A DNA stretch of 64,000 nt, taken from Icerya purchasi (lineage: Eukaryota > Arthropoda > Insecta > Hemiptera > Monophlebidae). The notes beneath the pieces were generated by a model, which had not been told where the DNA came from, did no database searches, and was given only the letters and a program-made list of their open reading frames with translations. Numbering within the stretch: position 1 is the first letter of the stretch; every line of letters starts with the position of its first letter. The stretch is from assembly GCA_039619475.1 (NCBI GenBank), contig CM077115.1, positions 559,518,374 through 559,582,373 on the forward strand. Reading direction: 5' to 3'. A program made the translations under genes and the position numbers. Of the stretch, positions 1 to 14,000 are shown piece by piece.

Positions 1-517
1 GGTTCACTAAAACCGACTTTGACCCTTATTTCTTGAATCTACTACACATGACTCAACGACATAAATAGTGCAGTATAGATTTTAGACCATTATCATGAAT
101 TTAATCGGCAAGCTGCGTTACGTAACCCGATCGTTTCAATATTCTCCATCTGCTGTATCTTTTTTCTCCTAAAGTTTGCCATAATATACCGAGATTTTTC
201 GCTGTCCCTTTTACTCGTGATGGTAAACATCTCTTAAATTTTGTCGAGCGTTCTTTTTGTTACAACGCTTTTCAACTAAATCCTACAAGTATGTATTTCT
301 ATAGACGGTCTCCGAAGTTGTACGATTTTTTCAGATATATGTATTATATGTATATTATAAGTGGGGATAACCATCAATTCCGTGTGAACGTTATATAATA
401 ATAACCTTGAGATGATTACACACAATATTTTTCCGTAATTTGTGTACATTTATAGTTTTTCTGGAATGCCGCGAATTTATCGGAATTTCCACTAATGTCC
501 TATTTAAGAGAATTTCA

Positions 518-610
518 TGGCGTAGTTGGTTAGAGGCATTTTGTTCGGATAGCACCTGGCTCGCAGTCCGCTTCTCTTAATTAACAATATAGAAAAATAA
601 TTTCATTCGC
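518..610 (+). repeat. tRNA-like SINE head, copy 1
   Basis: TGGCGTAGTTGG at 518-529 matches the tRNA A-box (TRGYNNARNNGG). GGCTCGCAGTCC at 558-569 resembles a decayed B-box, at a spacing normal for a tRNA head. The downstream segment (AATATAGAAAAATAATTTCA) resembles that of the copy near 5225-5310. A full tRNA acceptor stem was not seen, so this is more likely a tRNA-derived SINE than a functional tRNA gene. Confidence 0.55.
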
Positions 611-2958
611 GCTGGTTTAATGTCAACAACCGACGACGCGTATAAAAATATATAATATAAAAAAAAAAAAAAAAAAACTCTTCATATAATAATTTTCTTC
701 TTCGACAAGTTACAAATGCTGTTAGAGAACTGCAATTTAGAACCTTCTTATTTATCTAACTGCTAACAAAATCCAGTTTCGGTTGAATCTATCGTTTGAA
801 CCTTTGAAAGTTCGGGTTCTTTCATTTATGAGTAAAAATTGCCTTTTATAAATCTACACAATAGATAAGATTGATCTTAATTAAATTACCGGAATACGAA
901 TTCTGACATATCCGAAAAAACATTAATCACACAACGACCCTTAAAGATTATATTAACGTAATGATTTTTACTTCTAGCAAACTATTTTCTTATTTAAGTT
1001 AATATCCCCCTGCACAGTCCAGCACACTTATTCGCTCGCTGGTATGTAAATAGTTAAATTTTGTTTTGTTTATTCATTACCTCGCTTTTTCTTTATTTTT
1101 TCGTTCAGCAACACAACTATTGAACTAAACTGTGCGATTTAGTCATTAAGTTTTAATTAGAATTAGTTTCGTTTTTTTTTTTTTCGTTTCTGAATAAATC
1201 AAGTAATGTTGTTGTTGCGGTCGGACCATAATGGGGAATCCTTCAGATGTGGACTATCGTGTACATTCGAAAAATAGGTGACAACGTTTGAAGAGCCCCG
1301 CAATCTTAATTATACAATTTGAACAACGACGCTTTTAATGCAAAAAAAGCATTGGCGGCAAATTAATCAGTACATTTTGTACGATTTGGCCTTTATTTAT
1401 TTTGAAATGAAAAACGTAAATTAACTGAAAAAAATAAAAAAACATTTAAACAATCTTTACAGGGCTATTTTAAATTCTTGCAAAAAAAATTAATAGTTCA
1501 TATGGAACAGTGTTTTTGCGATCTGCAAAAACTCAGAAATGGCTCCACGGCGCTATCACGAAAGCGAAAAGAGTTAGCTGATAAAATCCACGTAAAGTGC
1601 AAAGAAACTACGCAGACAACACCTGATTTTTACTTTAATTGTCGATAAAAGAATTTTTTTTAAACTATTTATTGAACGATTTCATTTATTTTTCACCCCG
1701 TATTTCGTCCGGGACCTTAATTAAACGGTACATCATCACGATAGAGATTTAAGTTTTTTTCTTAACCAATGCTTCCCCACCTTTTTTTTTGATCACGTTT
1801 TACACACATTTTTCCTATTACACCAAGGTTCTCTGTTTTAGTTAGTTTCTTAATCATTTTTCATCAGAAATCATCCGGTGCATTATTCCGGCGGGTTTTT
1901 TTTTATAAATTCAATCGCTCGATGTTTAATCTGTAACTTTGAAATTAAAATTACTTTTCTTAACTTCATTCTGTTTAATTTATAAATAATTGGTGCAAGT
2001 TGCGAATCCTTCTGTTTGAAACTCGTCGCATAAGAGACGGTTTCTCCGTCATAAATCGATGGCAAACGGGATAAAAGTTAACGGCGATAGAACAAAAGTT
2101 TTTGGTTAGCAAGAAACGCGATTAAAGGTCAAAAAAGTATAGGCGGATGAAAAAATTAAACGGATCTAAACCAAGAACGGTTTTAATCTTTCGCAGTGAT
2201 CAACAGATAAATATAGAAACTGAGACGCATGATGCGTATGCAGACAAAGAGAGGAGAGACTAGTAAGAATAGATGGAGAAGAATAAATGTGACCAAAAGG
2301 AATTATTATCGCGAAAAACCCCGCAGATAAAGAGAGTCATTGACTTGTCAGATAGTTCGATAAAATCGATCCGGTTAAGTAATTTAAGCAGCGTTCTGAT
2401 CGATGAAAACGCACGTTTATGACTTAAATATCCTCTGTTAGTGGAAACATCTAAAAGTAGTTCCGTGGAAATCGTGAATTAAACATGTTGACGAGGTTTT
2501 TGCCTACCCCATATTCGTGTAAACAAAAAAAAAAAATCCGGGTATTCGGCTAATAGTTTTTTCAAAACCTGTGATAAACTTTTACCTATTCTATAAGTCA
2601 TTTGTTTTGGTAAGCACAAATTTCTCATTGATATATCTTCTACGGCATACACCGACTATAGAAGCCTACATTATTTATGTACGTATAGTTTCCAACCTCA
2701 AATAATTATATATATATCCTCTCAACGCAATAACGCGGTAATTATTCTCTATAAGGTTATGCGAATATCGCTGCTGAAATGGCTAATAAGATTCGGAAGC
2801 AGCCGTGTTATCTAACACCGCATTTTAGCATTTCAATTACTTTTAATAATAAATACAATAATTACTGTAATAACACATCATCATTATTATATCTACCATA
2901 TTAAGAAATACAAAGTACGCGAAACCGGCGTACATCTCTACATGTGTACATTACGACA

Positions 2959-3086
<128 letters not shown>

Positions 3087-4255
3087 AAAGTGATAAAGAC
3101 AGTTGTTACGAAAACAAAAATAATAATTAGAATGATGGTAAAAAGGTAGCGGAGATACGATTTCTAATTTCGTTCTATACTTCGGAAAGGTTGTACATGT
3201 GTTGCAGTGTCTTAGTGCATCAACGAATAGAATAATGATCGTATCATATTGTGTTCGTATTTGTGTTGGCGGCAGAGTAACTGAAGCAGAAATATCATCT
3301 TATACTTTGATAACGGAACGCCATTATAACTGAGAGTGTTCCTAATGCGAAACGTTTTCAAAAAATAATTTCGAACCTATTCATTCTCTTTCCTAAGTTG
3401 TAGTAGTCGCCCAGCGGTAAGAAATCTGAAAGCAGATCGGATACCAGCAGCTGCTGCTTAAGACCGCAGTAAGACACTGCCCAAATTTCGTGACAAATTG
3501 TGCATCTGATTTTTTTTAATAGTTCTTAGTAATTATCATTCGCAGTTAAATTCCAGCATAGCCAACACGGTGCTTTGATTTCTTAAAAATTTCAACTGAA
3601 TTATTATTCGCATTCTTTATGTGTATACGTACAAAACTGATAATGCCAGTTGTATTAAATAATGGCTTAATCCTCTGAAAGTCTTAATCGTCACCACGAT
3701 GATGGTAAGGTCTAATTCGGGGTACATTTAAAAGAGGAAAATAATTCAAACTACAACAATCCGGGGATGCTTTCTAGTTGTATTCCTGAAGAGTTGTATC
3801 ATTTTTTTCTGACCGCTTGCTCCCTGATGTGACCAACTTTCAAAGCTAATCAAGGAAGACAACCCAACTCGTAACCGAAAAAATCAGATAATCTTTCTTC
3901 GCGAACCTAGCACATAGAGGCAATCACCGAAGACGATCTTCTGATGATCTGCGGACCAGTGCTTCTCAACGGTTCCTTTATCATGCTCCGGCTAAATAAA
4001 AGCTGTACCATTTTATATTCTTATCCGGTAAATAACTCGCTTACCGGCCGGTATTAATTAAAACAAATAAGAAAACCTACATAACAAAAGTAACTTTTTA
4101 ATGCCACATGTTTATCGCTTTATTTGCTGAAATTACATACAAATACGTTTAAAATTAAATACTTTCAGTTCAATTTTTTTGAGTAGTACCCGCTGCTCAT
4201 AAGTATTATAATTTCTTTTAATACCAAATTTTTTGTTTGATGGAAAAATATTTTA

Positions 4256-4422
4256 ATTTTTATATATATGTATATATATATATAAATATATATATATGTA
4301 TATACATAAATATAAATATATATATATATGTGTATATATATAAAAATATATATGTATATATATATAAATATATATTTGTATATGTATAAATATATATATA
4401 TATATATATGTATATATATTAT
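4256..4422. repeat. TA-rich compound microsatellite
   Basis: Alternating TATATA and TATGTATA/TAAATATA units over about 165 bases. The Tyr/Ile-rich minus-strand reading frame across it is an artefact of the repeat. Confidence 0.95.
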
Positions 4423-5174
4423 AACACCGATGATATGTGGTTAACATACACACTAGTGAATTGCTTTCCCTTTGCAGAAGTTAAACATAAATTGAGACGA
4501 CGGCCTAGAAGCTAAACCAACTTGAAATGCGATTGTCATAAATACAATGCATCATGGGGGCGATTTTTTTTCTCTTTGCGGACTTTTACGACGATCCGAA
4601 TTTGAGTACGTCTGATAACAAATAAGGGGTGGAAACTTTCTGAGCTTTAAACATTTTTAAGGACTAAAACATATTCATCACGATGACGATAATATAAGTT
4701 CAAAATGGGAATGTTTTCTTATTATTATATTAATCGATCTTGTTAAATTACTTAATTTCTATTTCTTAGTAATTTAATTTCTCGCCGATAAATTAAATTT
4801 ACAAATGCTCTCTTATAAAAATAATTAAAATGCATCCTCAATTATGTAAATAAAATAGCCCCGACGATGATGAGGTTAATAAATTATTATTTTTCTACAA
4901 AAGTGAATAATGCTTTCCGACACAGCCCGATATGAAATTCGAACTGTCATCTTTAATTCGGTATTTATTAGATGATTTTTACCGACTCGAAAGAATGTAA
5001 ACAAGAGTGTTTCTCTAGACGGGCGTAGAATAGCGGAAAAGTTGAAAAACATACTACGGGCGAAGTACACCGCTTCTATAAGATTTGTTGGGTATCTCGG
5101 TGGTCAGCTATTAGTAACCAGTTGACTAGTATCACGCGGTGACGAGTTACTCGGAGACGCATTTTCGTATGTAC

Positions 5175-5310
5175 CCTAAAAAATAGTTATCAGTCCGGCC
5201 AAAAAGATTTCTTCGGTTATTAAATCGGAAGGCTATTAGTTAGGCAGTGTTTTGTTCGCGCCTGGTTCGAATCTTGTTTCTGCAAATCAAAAATACAGAA
5301 AAATTTCACT
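5175..5310 (+). repeat. tRNA-like SINE head, copy 2
   Basis: A consensus B-box, GGTTCGAATCT, lies at 5264-5274. It is preceded by an A-box-like stretch (AGGCTATTAGTTAGG) and by TTTTGTTCG followed within a few bases by CCTGG, both shared with the copy at 518-610. Both copies continue with an A-rich segment containing AGAAAAAT and TTTCA. Two copies of the same arrangement in one window support a dispersed tRNA-derived SINE family. Confidence 0.55.
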
Positions 5311-5689
5311 GGGTTTTTGGGCCGTAATTAATGCGTCCGAAACAAAAATAAAAACATAAAAACAAGAAAATGAAAAAGAGTCGGAGGTATTTTTACTATT
5401 AAACCGGTGATTTTTCTGTGGCGCACTTCGGGGGGGGGGGTGAAGAAATATTAACGGGGGGCTTTCCGACGAAAGACGAAGCGAAATTGTCAAACGACTT
5501 TCTTCGGAAAAGCGAAAAAAATGGCGGGAAACGAAAACGAAAAAGAAAAAAAGTAGAGCAAAAATGAATTCGCGCCTTTCCGTGTAGCGGAATAATAAAT
5601 TAAATTAAAATGCCTGGCGAGTTGGCGAGTATTTAGCATAATGAGAGGAGGACATGTGTAGGTAATATATTCAACAATCAAAGATGTAT

Positions 5690-6250
5690 CCGGATCGGCT
5701 GTTGGCCGGCAGCCTCAGTGCTCGGAGGACATAAATTGCCATTCAGTTTCCAATTACTTTTCTTACGCCATGAATATGTATGAAGGAGCACGGCGCGCAG
5801 AGCAATAGAACATGGTCATAATAACAACAAGAATAACGATGGAGCTGGTTAATTAGAGGGTTGCTCGCTCTGAGATCCGTCAAACGTAACAATCGGCTCC
5901 GCTATTATTATTTAACGGCGGCATAGTGCTGCCGAACTGACCGTGCAACGGCCAAACACTTTGTATCGCATTACTACGATGACCCGGCCATCTTCCTAAC
6001 CTGGTTATTTTTCGCTTTGACAGAGACACCACACACCATCATCTACACGCGCCAATAACAATGGTCGATTGCAGATTGCGCTATCCCCGATTCTCCCAAA
6101 ACGCTTTTGCAATACCATCTCTGCACAGATGGGTGCTGCATCGAAATGCGCCAGATGCGACTCCTCGCGAACTAGATTTCACACTACTTCTAGCACGGCC
6201 GCTATGTATTTCAATTTTCCGCCATTCCTCCACTTTTCACTAGGACGCTG
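5690..6250. promoter_or_regulatory. CpG-rich, low-repeat block; possible cis-regulatory element
   Basis: This block differs from the surrounding AT-rich sequence: mixed composition, many CpG dinucleotides and no simple repeats. It contains a homeodomain-type core (GGTTAATTAGAGG near 5847). Two overlapping short + strand frames (6061-6243 and 6069-6281) have no recognisable residues and are probably chance. Regulatory function is an inference from composition and position. Confidence 0.2.
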
Positions 6251-6870
6251 CGCGAATTTCGAAAATTCCGCAAATTTGTAGTTTTCCCTAAGTGTATTAT
6301 CACTGCTCCCGAAAATTGCGCAAATAACCTCTATTTTCGGAATATCTGATAATACTGAGGCGTTATTAATGAGGTGCACCGGAAATCGGGTGATAAGTTT
6401 TCTTCCATGAGTTCAATTGAAAGTATTTATTTATCTCTCGCGAAAGCCATAGCAATAATCGAATCAAATCGTTTTTTCTATTCTCACTACAATATTACCA
6501 TAAAATAAACAAGAAGTAGTGACATGACGCAAAAACATATAAATAAAGTGATTCTGCTTATATGCCGATGTATAGTAGGGTACAAAGTAATGATACATTT
6601 TCTTACGCCGTCGCTCCATATAATGAATGTTGGTTTAGAAATATCGATGCCCTGAAACTTTCTACCGTGAAGAACGTAATAAGCATCAGCGCAGTCTGCC
6701 GAGTAGCAGCCCTAAGACATGGTTAGGATATCCGTGTGAAATCTCCCGGTAGATGTTCACAGCAGTGATGTCTAGGGTACCCATATCGTGTGAATCGAAT
6801 GATTAAAAAGCAAACAAAATGTTGTGTTATAATTTGCCTTCTAAGAAAAAAAAATATCGCTTTTTATATA

Positions 6871-7119
6871 CCGGGTGCGGCAGTATAACTTTCTTTTCTT
6901 TAAAAATGGGCCACTTTTTTTCTACTAAATTTCGTTAAAGAGAAATAATAACAGAAAATCGAAATGACATGCTCTAGATCCCCCATTAGGGCAATATGTA
7001 TGCTTCTTCCCTTCTCGCAGTTTTATTTCGATTTTCTATTATTATTTCTCTTTAACGAAATTTAGTAGAAAAAAAGTGGCCCATTTTTAAAGAAAAGAAA
7101 GTTATACTGCTGCACCATG
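6871..7119. mobile_element. 249-bp palindromic MITE-like element with TA target duplication
   Basis: The left arm 6871-6965 and right arm 7025-7119 (95 bases each) are reverse complements with only a few mismatches. The outer part of the arms reads GCAGTATAACTTTCTTTT and the inner part GAAATAATAACAGAAAATCG. The central spacer is about 59 bases and unique. TA dinucleotides lie immediately outside both ends (6869-6870 and 7120-7121), fitting a TA target-site duplication. No coding sequence. It could belong to any TA-targeting superfamily such as Tc1/mariner; the ends alone do not settle this. Confidence 0.85.
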
Positions 7120-7200
7120 TATTAGCCTATTGTCTACAATGATCGCGAATAACAATAAACCAAATAAAATTAAATAATCTATAATATTATTATTATACGT

Positions 7201-7221
7201 GTCATTCACAAGTACACAATT

Positions 7222-7252
<31 letters not shown>

Positions 7253-7256
7253 TAGT
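7201..7256. repeat. AT-rich trinucleotide microsatellite
   Basis: Short (AAT)n run centred on 7223-7250, just right of the palindromic element. Confidence 0.8.
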
Positions 7257-9102
7257 ATAATATTTTGAAATTCCCATCTTAGATTTTTATTAATTTACTA
7301 GTTTGTAAACAATTTTCTAATCTCCTAATTAGGTGTAACAGAAATAATTGCAACATCGAAAAATCAATTAACGGTCAACTATGAACTTATTTTTCGTTTT
7401 TATTCTTTGCGAGAGTATAATTATCATATACTTTTTCATCTCAAGCATAGTAAACGGAAGTCCATAGATGCTTGAAAGAACTTTGTGGCTTATGGAAAAT
7501 TAACTTTCCAGAATGAACTCAGAGTCGTCCCGTAGATGTCATCATCGGAATCACCCTGAGGCTCGACTTTACTTTCGCTGATCCTAGTCACTTTAACTTT
7601 AACCGGACTTGTTCCAATCCAAAATCGATTACCTTCGAGTTAATGAATAATAAACGCCCTTGTTCTTTTTTTTTTACCGTTCAACGAAATTTTTGAAAGG
7701 ACTAAAATTTGAAATTCTACAATCTAAAAATATCTACAAAATACTACCATCTTAATAATAAAAGCGCTCTATTTTACTACCGGTTAAGTTTTGATATAAT
7801 GAATTTACAACACCGCCGGAATGAATTAGACTTATTTCCATTAAGATTTCTGTTCGTCACACGCACCACATTAGCTTGGTGCGATGAATGCCGTAGTACA
7901 AATTGTAAATGCTTTTTACGCCAATTCGGAAGGCTGTCAAAAGGCATAAAAACCCGATTACGAAAGCATCATTAAACACGTATTTCAAATAAAATGGAAA
8001 AGGATTGTCGATAAAAACGAGAACCGCGCGGGAAAAAAAAAGCGAATCCGGATTGAAAGATGCGCGCAGAAAATGAGCACCTCAAGAAGGCTAGCATAAA
8101 AAAAAAAAACGAAAAGTCTTCCAGTAGATATTGTCCAGCTACCAACCGAATCACCGGCTGAATTGATTACAGTTGCATTCGATTTCGCATCTATACAATT
8201 AATTTCTAGATCCCGAGAGTCTTAAGGAAATGTCTAATGAAATATTTAGAACTCCTTCCTACCGGCCAATGAGAGACGGCCGTTCCGAGTGACGTGTGAT
8301 AGTTAATGTGTCGACTGAAAAACGCCTAAAAAACATCTGGAACGCAGGAAACGGTAGCCTATTGCGTTCGAGATAAGACACGATAGGTAAACAAAGGCTT
8401 AAAAAGAGGTTAGTTGTAATATTATTTCGCTTTATCTGAAACATCATCGCGCCCCACTGAACCGGCCGCTGTCGTTATTATTAACTGAAACCGACTATCG
8501 ACATGCGATCATCATCTGATACCGGCCAACACGCGAAGCTACATTAAGAGCCGCTTTTATCCCTTTCCGGCGCGTTCAAAGCCGCCCGCAAGCCACCCCG
8601 ACGGCGAATGTTCTAAAATGGGCCAGTGTACGCGTGTTTCAGGTTCGGGCCTAAAATGAAGAGCGAGAATGAAAAGGCGCGCGAAAACAGACCAAACCAA
8701 CGGAATGAGGCAAACACAGCGTGGAAAGGCGATTGTGTTCTCACAACATCGATAAATGAGCAAGAAATTATTTTGTTCGTAAATTTTGAGAGAGCACTTT
8801 TCCAATTCAACGCGATCAAGAAAATCGCAAAAGGTCGTAAAAATGATGGAAATTTAATCTGTCGAGTTGTTTGGAGGCCGTAAATTTTCCGGTACGTGTA
8901 ATGTTAGAAGGTGTACAGAATCGATATTATAGAGGCGAGAGAAATCCGGTCGGCTTTAAGTATTTTTTTCTTTCTAATTTCTATACGGAGTTGCCGCAGC
9001 GAATCGTAATTTAAGTTAGATACTTCTCGTAGTTTTTCCAAACTGTTGTGAATTCCGTTCGCTCCTGGTTTAACTAGACGACAGCGTAAAATGAAAAAGC
9101 AT

Positions 9103-9120
9103 CCCCCCCCCCCCCCCCCC
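9103..9120. repeat. C18 homopolymer
   Basis: Eighteen consecutive C residues followed by GGTAAG. The length should be treated with caution because homopolymers are prone to sequencing error. Confidence 0.95.
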
Positions 9121-10359
9121 GGTAAGCTACGAAGGAGATGGAAAATTAAAAGTATCTTCGTCAGCCTGGCCTGACCTAAAATTCACTTTGAAAAGGAATA
9201 AATATCCTCCTTTCAAGTTTCTTCTTTGTAATTCCTGCTTTCTTTTTTTTTTTCAGTAAAGGAGAATGAGAGAAACAATTACTGCTGTTGTTGTTGTTCA
9301 GCGACATACTTTATCGCGAAAAATTATAAAAGCCTTAAACTCCTCCTTAAAAATAACCCGTTATTAAAAATTCTGTAAAGGTCGGAATTCATTGTGTGAA
9401 AAAAGTTGCACCTTTTAACAAAAAAAAGGCGTTATTATTTAAAGGTTGTGCGGGAATTTTTCTCGAAACAATAGAAAAAAATGCGGTCTTGAACCGGTTC
9501 GTCGCTCGATCTCGAAACAATGACATAAGTTTATCAGAAATCATTTTAAATGCGAAAATACGGTGTAATTTTATTGATACAAAAATTATACAAATTCTCG
9601 ATTTGCGATGAAATAATTTTTTCCTCGGCCAGTTGTACCGATATTTCTTTATATTCGTTAATTATCTACGTTTGTTGTTTCTATTTGTTCGAAAATTATG
9701 TAATTGAATTTCAACGTTCGTCTTTTCACAAAACTACTTTTAGTGAAATATTCCTCACTTTCACAGTGTTCAGTATTAACAAACCCGAAGGGGGGGTCAA
9801 GTATCGTTAAAGATTTTATTCTTTTACCGGAAAAACGCAAAAAAATAAAAGAAAAGATGAATACTTTTTTCAAAAACGCATTCAAAAATACGCGACACGC
9901 GGGCTTTATAAAGTTACAATTATTTAGCGACACATTTTTTCATTTCTCATACACCGCTAAAACCGTACAACGATTTAAGCAATTTACGGGAGAAACGCGA
10001 TAATTATTTGTGTCGTCTCTTTTTATTACAAAAAACAAATGCAATTGCGAATTTCACAAACGTGAACTCGTACAAATATCGTAATTAAACCCTCTTTCGG
10101 GAAAATTTTTCGGACAAACGATTATCGTGAACGCCGAAAACCGCAAAAAAGCCATCAACGGAATTAAAAAAAAAATAGATAACGCGTAGAGAACTCTTTA
10201 TGCGTGTTATCAACTTGAGTACAACGGACAAACACTATTATGAAGTTTTTTAAAGTTGGAGTATCGTACCAAAGAGCAGATAATTAGTATTGGTCGAATG
10301 ATATTTTTTTTTTTTTTTTTGTAAAAGTTACGTAGAGGATTTTTGATTAATAACTGCCC

Positions 10360-10360
<1 letters not shown>

Positions 10361-10390
<30 letters not shown>
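10361..10390. repeat. (CAG)10 microsatellite
   Basis: Ten perfect CAG units, followed by GTTAGC, about 500 bases upstream of the N-finger exon. The frame that would join the finger exon (GCA, Ala) has TAA TAA just before the repeat, so it is not an obvious exon. The Gln frame lies in a 70-codon ORF with no other support. Confidence 0.93.
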
Positions 10391-10391
<1 letters not shown>

Positions 10392-10878
10392 TTAGCTCTG
10401 TTTATTTCTACGTCAGCATGTTTTCTATTAAACGTGTTAATGGACTAAGTAACATGATCGGACGTGTAATCCTGATTTCTCTAGCGAAACGGTACAGTAT
10501 AGGGACGAAAATGTGCATATTGTTTTGCCAGCTTTCGGCTTCAATAGCGCATTAACCCCGGTCATCGGGGATATTTATTTTTGCCGATAATCTACTTCAA
10601 AAAACGCAACTTTCTATACACAATCTTGATACACCTTTTTCCAGCATCCAACAGTTCACACCATCGAAAAAATGATACACCACGATAATACATCCACTCC
10701 AACTGAAGTCGGTCAAACTCTTCACCGACATTTATTGTCCCCCCTCCAGTCATTTTGCTCTCACCACATTACTGTCTCCCTTCTTCGCTGTGACGTATAG
10801 CGAGTATATTTATCGTTTTTAATCTTACTCGGTCACTCACATTTAAAACGACGTTTTCTAATTCTCGGTAAATTTTAA

Positions 10879-11085
<207 letters not shown>

Positions 11086-11088
11086 TAA

Positions 11089-14000
11089 CTGTAATGTAAT
11101 AAATCAACGATTATGCGACAATTTCGCGGGAAAAAATTGCTAAAATAACACACTACTAAAGCATTCAAAAAGTGGGGGACAGCTGACTAACGGTTAGATC
11201 GTACAATGGAGCGGAGCCGTCATCGATCGTTTCAAACTACAATTGTCCGATAATTACTACTGGTTTCAACACATCTTCCAGTCCATTCTCCACTCTTAAC
11301 GATAGAAATGACATCACATTGTCTCTAAAACGCCATTTAATAATTCCGCGCCTCAGTTCCAACAATGATTTCTTTCACTGAAATTGGTTAGCTGCAGAGT
11401 CTCTGGCAAATGTTAAGTACCATAGCAGTTACAGGTTGCATATAAAGGCTTTTCGCAAATACATAAAAACGTACAACGGGGAAAAAAGTGAAAAAAAGAA
11501 CAGAAAGCAATTAGTTCAATGAGATTATTTTTCGCAATTCTGTAAAGAGCTCCAAGTTCTCGACGTAAATTATCCCAATGAAAGAAGATACGTGTGTTTA
11601 GCCCAACGATCAGATTTAAATGAACGATAGGATTCAACGGGCGGCTATGTTGGTTGGCTTCGGATACCTGTTTCGCTAAAAATTATCTTCATTCGACAAC
11701 GAAACAAATGAGAGTCCTCTGTTAACAGAAAAACTTTACATTTTTTTGTTCTATAAATCGGGCAGAAAAAATAAATGTCGAATGAACTGATGTTAGTTAA
11801 TATTTATTGGAAAAGAATTAATTCTTTTTTGACATTTTTTATGTAAATTTTGTGCGTGGCAGTTTAATCCGGCCATAAAACCGACTTTTATGCGCATCTC
11901 GTTGTTCTCTATTTATAAATAATTTACTATCCTCGTAAGACGGTACTATTTACGCCGAAAAAAGTGTTAAAAAAATTTGTTTGCAAAGAAATGAAAACCA
12001 TATACAAAAATTTTGCTCCAAGGAAAATTACGGTACAAAAAAATGAAAATATGTCCCGGCCGGGTACATAATTATTTCAACGACATAGGTTGGTATTGAA
12101 ATATTAGACGATAAATTTGATCTACGTTCTTCGAAAGCTTCTTTTGTTTTCTTTCACTTCTTTTTTGCGGATATTAATTTAAAAAAAGAAGCGATTATCT
12201 TCCGAATTAGTCTCTAAATTAAAGATCGAAAAAAAGTTTTCAAAATGATTTGCACTCTATGCGATCCGTATGGACGATTTTTTAAAAGTTTTTAGTCTGT
12301 CGAGTACATTTCTAAAATACCCGCGCTTTTGAATTTGAATTCGGTAAACACATATTGAATAAGTCTAATTTAACGTATCCACGATTAATTGAAAAACATG
12401 AAAATACCTACAAACGCTGCGAATTACATTAAGACAAAAAAGACCACCCCACCGCCGATAGACAAATTTGTATAAATATTTTCAATTATAAATATCAAAG
12501 TTCTGAAACCATAAAGTAGCATACGTTACGACGCGCTCAAAAAACTAAAAAAGTTTCGCTATAACTAGAAAGTTTCTGATGGTTCATTTAACTTAAAATT
12601 AAAACGATTAATACGTAACGGTATTGAAGATTTTTTTTTTTTAGAAATTGGGCTGTAAGTAATCTCTTGTTCTGAATTGTATTCGTGACAAAAGAATGTT
12701 TGTGCCACCGCGCCTACGCAGGTAGTTAACTATTCGTCAATTAAGGCGCGAATATGCGTTCAGACACCTGCACCGAATGAACTTTATTAACAGTCCTCAT
12801 TATTCATCACATCATCGTGCTGATAGTTTTCAGATTCACGAACTGCCCGCATTTTACTTATTTCCAGAATTACCTCAAAATTCGTTCATTTTAAACGGTG
12901 GTCGCTTCTCTACCCTGTGTAACTTATGCAGGCTGTAATTGATAGTAATAGCGTTAAATTTACAAAGCTCTGTGCGCACAATTTTTTTTGCCCATGATAG
13001 CCATCTCTTTGCACCTATTTTATAAATACCGTTAATCTTACACTCGATCATTTAACATCCTCCCCGCAGCGCAAGAGGTCCCCCTTATCAGTGTTTTGTC
13101 GAATAAATATAATATTGATCACGAGCTCTGTTTGACGCCGTCAATTTTTACGCTTTTTAAATAAAAGTGGGAAATAGAGAAACATTGATGATTGTTTGAA
13201 TGTACAAGTCGGTCAAGTAAATAAATCGACTACACAAAATTATAGAAACAAACGGTATCATCGGTAAGCTAATAGCAGAAATACGACGTTGTCGTACAAT
13301 AGTCGTATAGCCAAAACTTTCAATATTTCAAAATGAAGCGGCCGGTTTTGATCTACTCGATTATTATTTCACGAAAATTTATTCATTGACGGAGTTAGAA
13401 TGTCATGTTGTCGCAATTATTGCGAAAAATTAAATTAAATAATCGCTAATAAAATCTCATATGGAAGGCAATGGCAAACATGAATATCATCATATGCGCG
13501 CGCTAATTTGTACACAGCAGAAGACATATACACGGGACTGCATTTGTATAAATCAATCACAGTATAATTTGCAAGTGTAATCTTGCATGTACAAGAGCGT
13601 TTTGATTATAACAATTACCTAGTACACTATGCCTATGTACAGTTGAAATGTAAAGTAATCGCCGACGCTCAGGAATTAAGAATGGCTTTATAAAGAAAAG
13701 GATGAAAAGTGTCATAAGACTATTTGATGAAATTTTTTGAAAATGTTAAAATTTTAGCAAAGCTTTTATAAATATCCTTTTGAAGAAAAGAAAAAAAAAT
13801 TCTCCTCTTATTATGGTACGGCCCAAAATTTTTTATTATCAGAGCAATACCCGGGACGACAAAACTATCGTTAGATGTGATTTTTCAAATATCTTTATTT
13901 TATTTATTTATTATTTATTTTTTTTTTTTTGAGTAGGGACTTATCAAGTTTTCCTAATGCCTACTGATTATGGAGCGGCAAAAAATGTTTAATTATCAGT

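Noticed and set aside
4253..4453. Tyr/Ile-rich 66-residue minus-strand frame
   Set aside because: Pure translation of a TA-rich microsatellite.
5225..5290. Functional tRNA gene
   Set aside because: Good B-box but no complete cloverleaf or acceptor stem visible; better explained as a SINE head.
6061..6281. Possible N-terminal GATA exon
   Set aside because: Residues do not resemble GATA N-termini and no phase-1 donor ending in G was found in frame.
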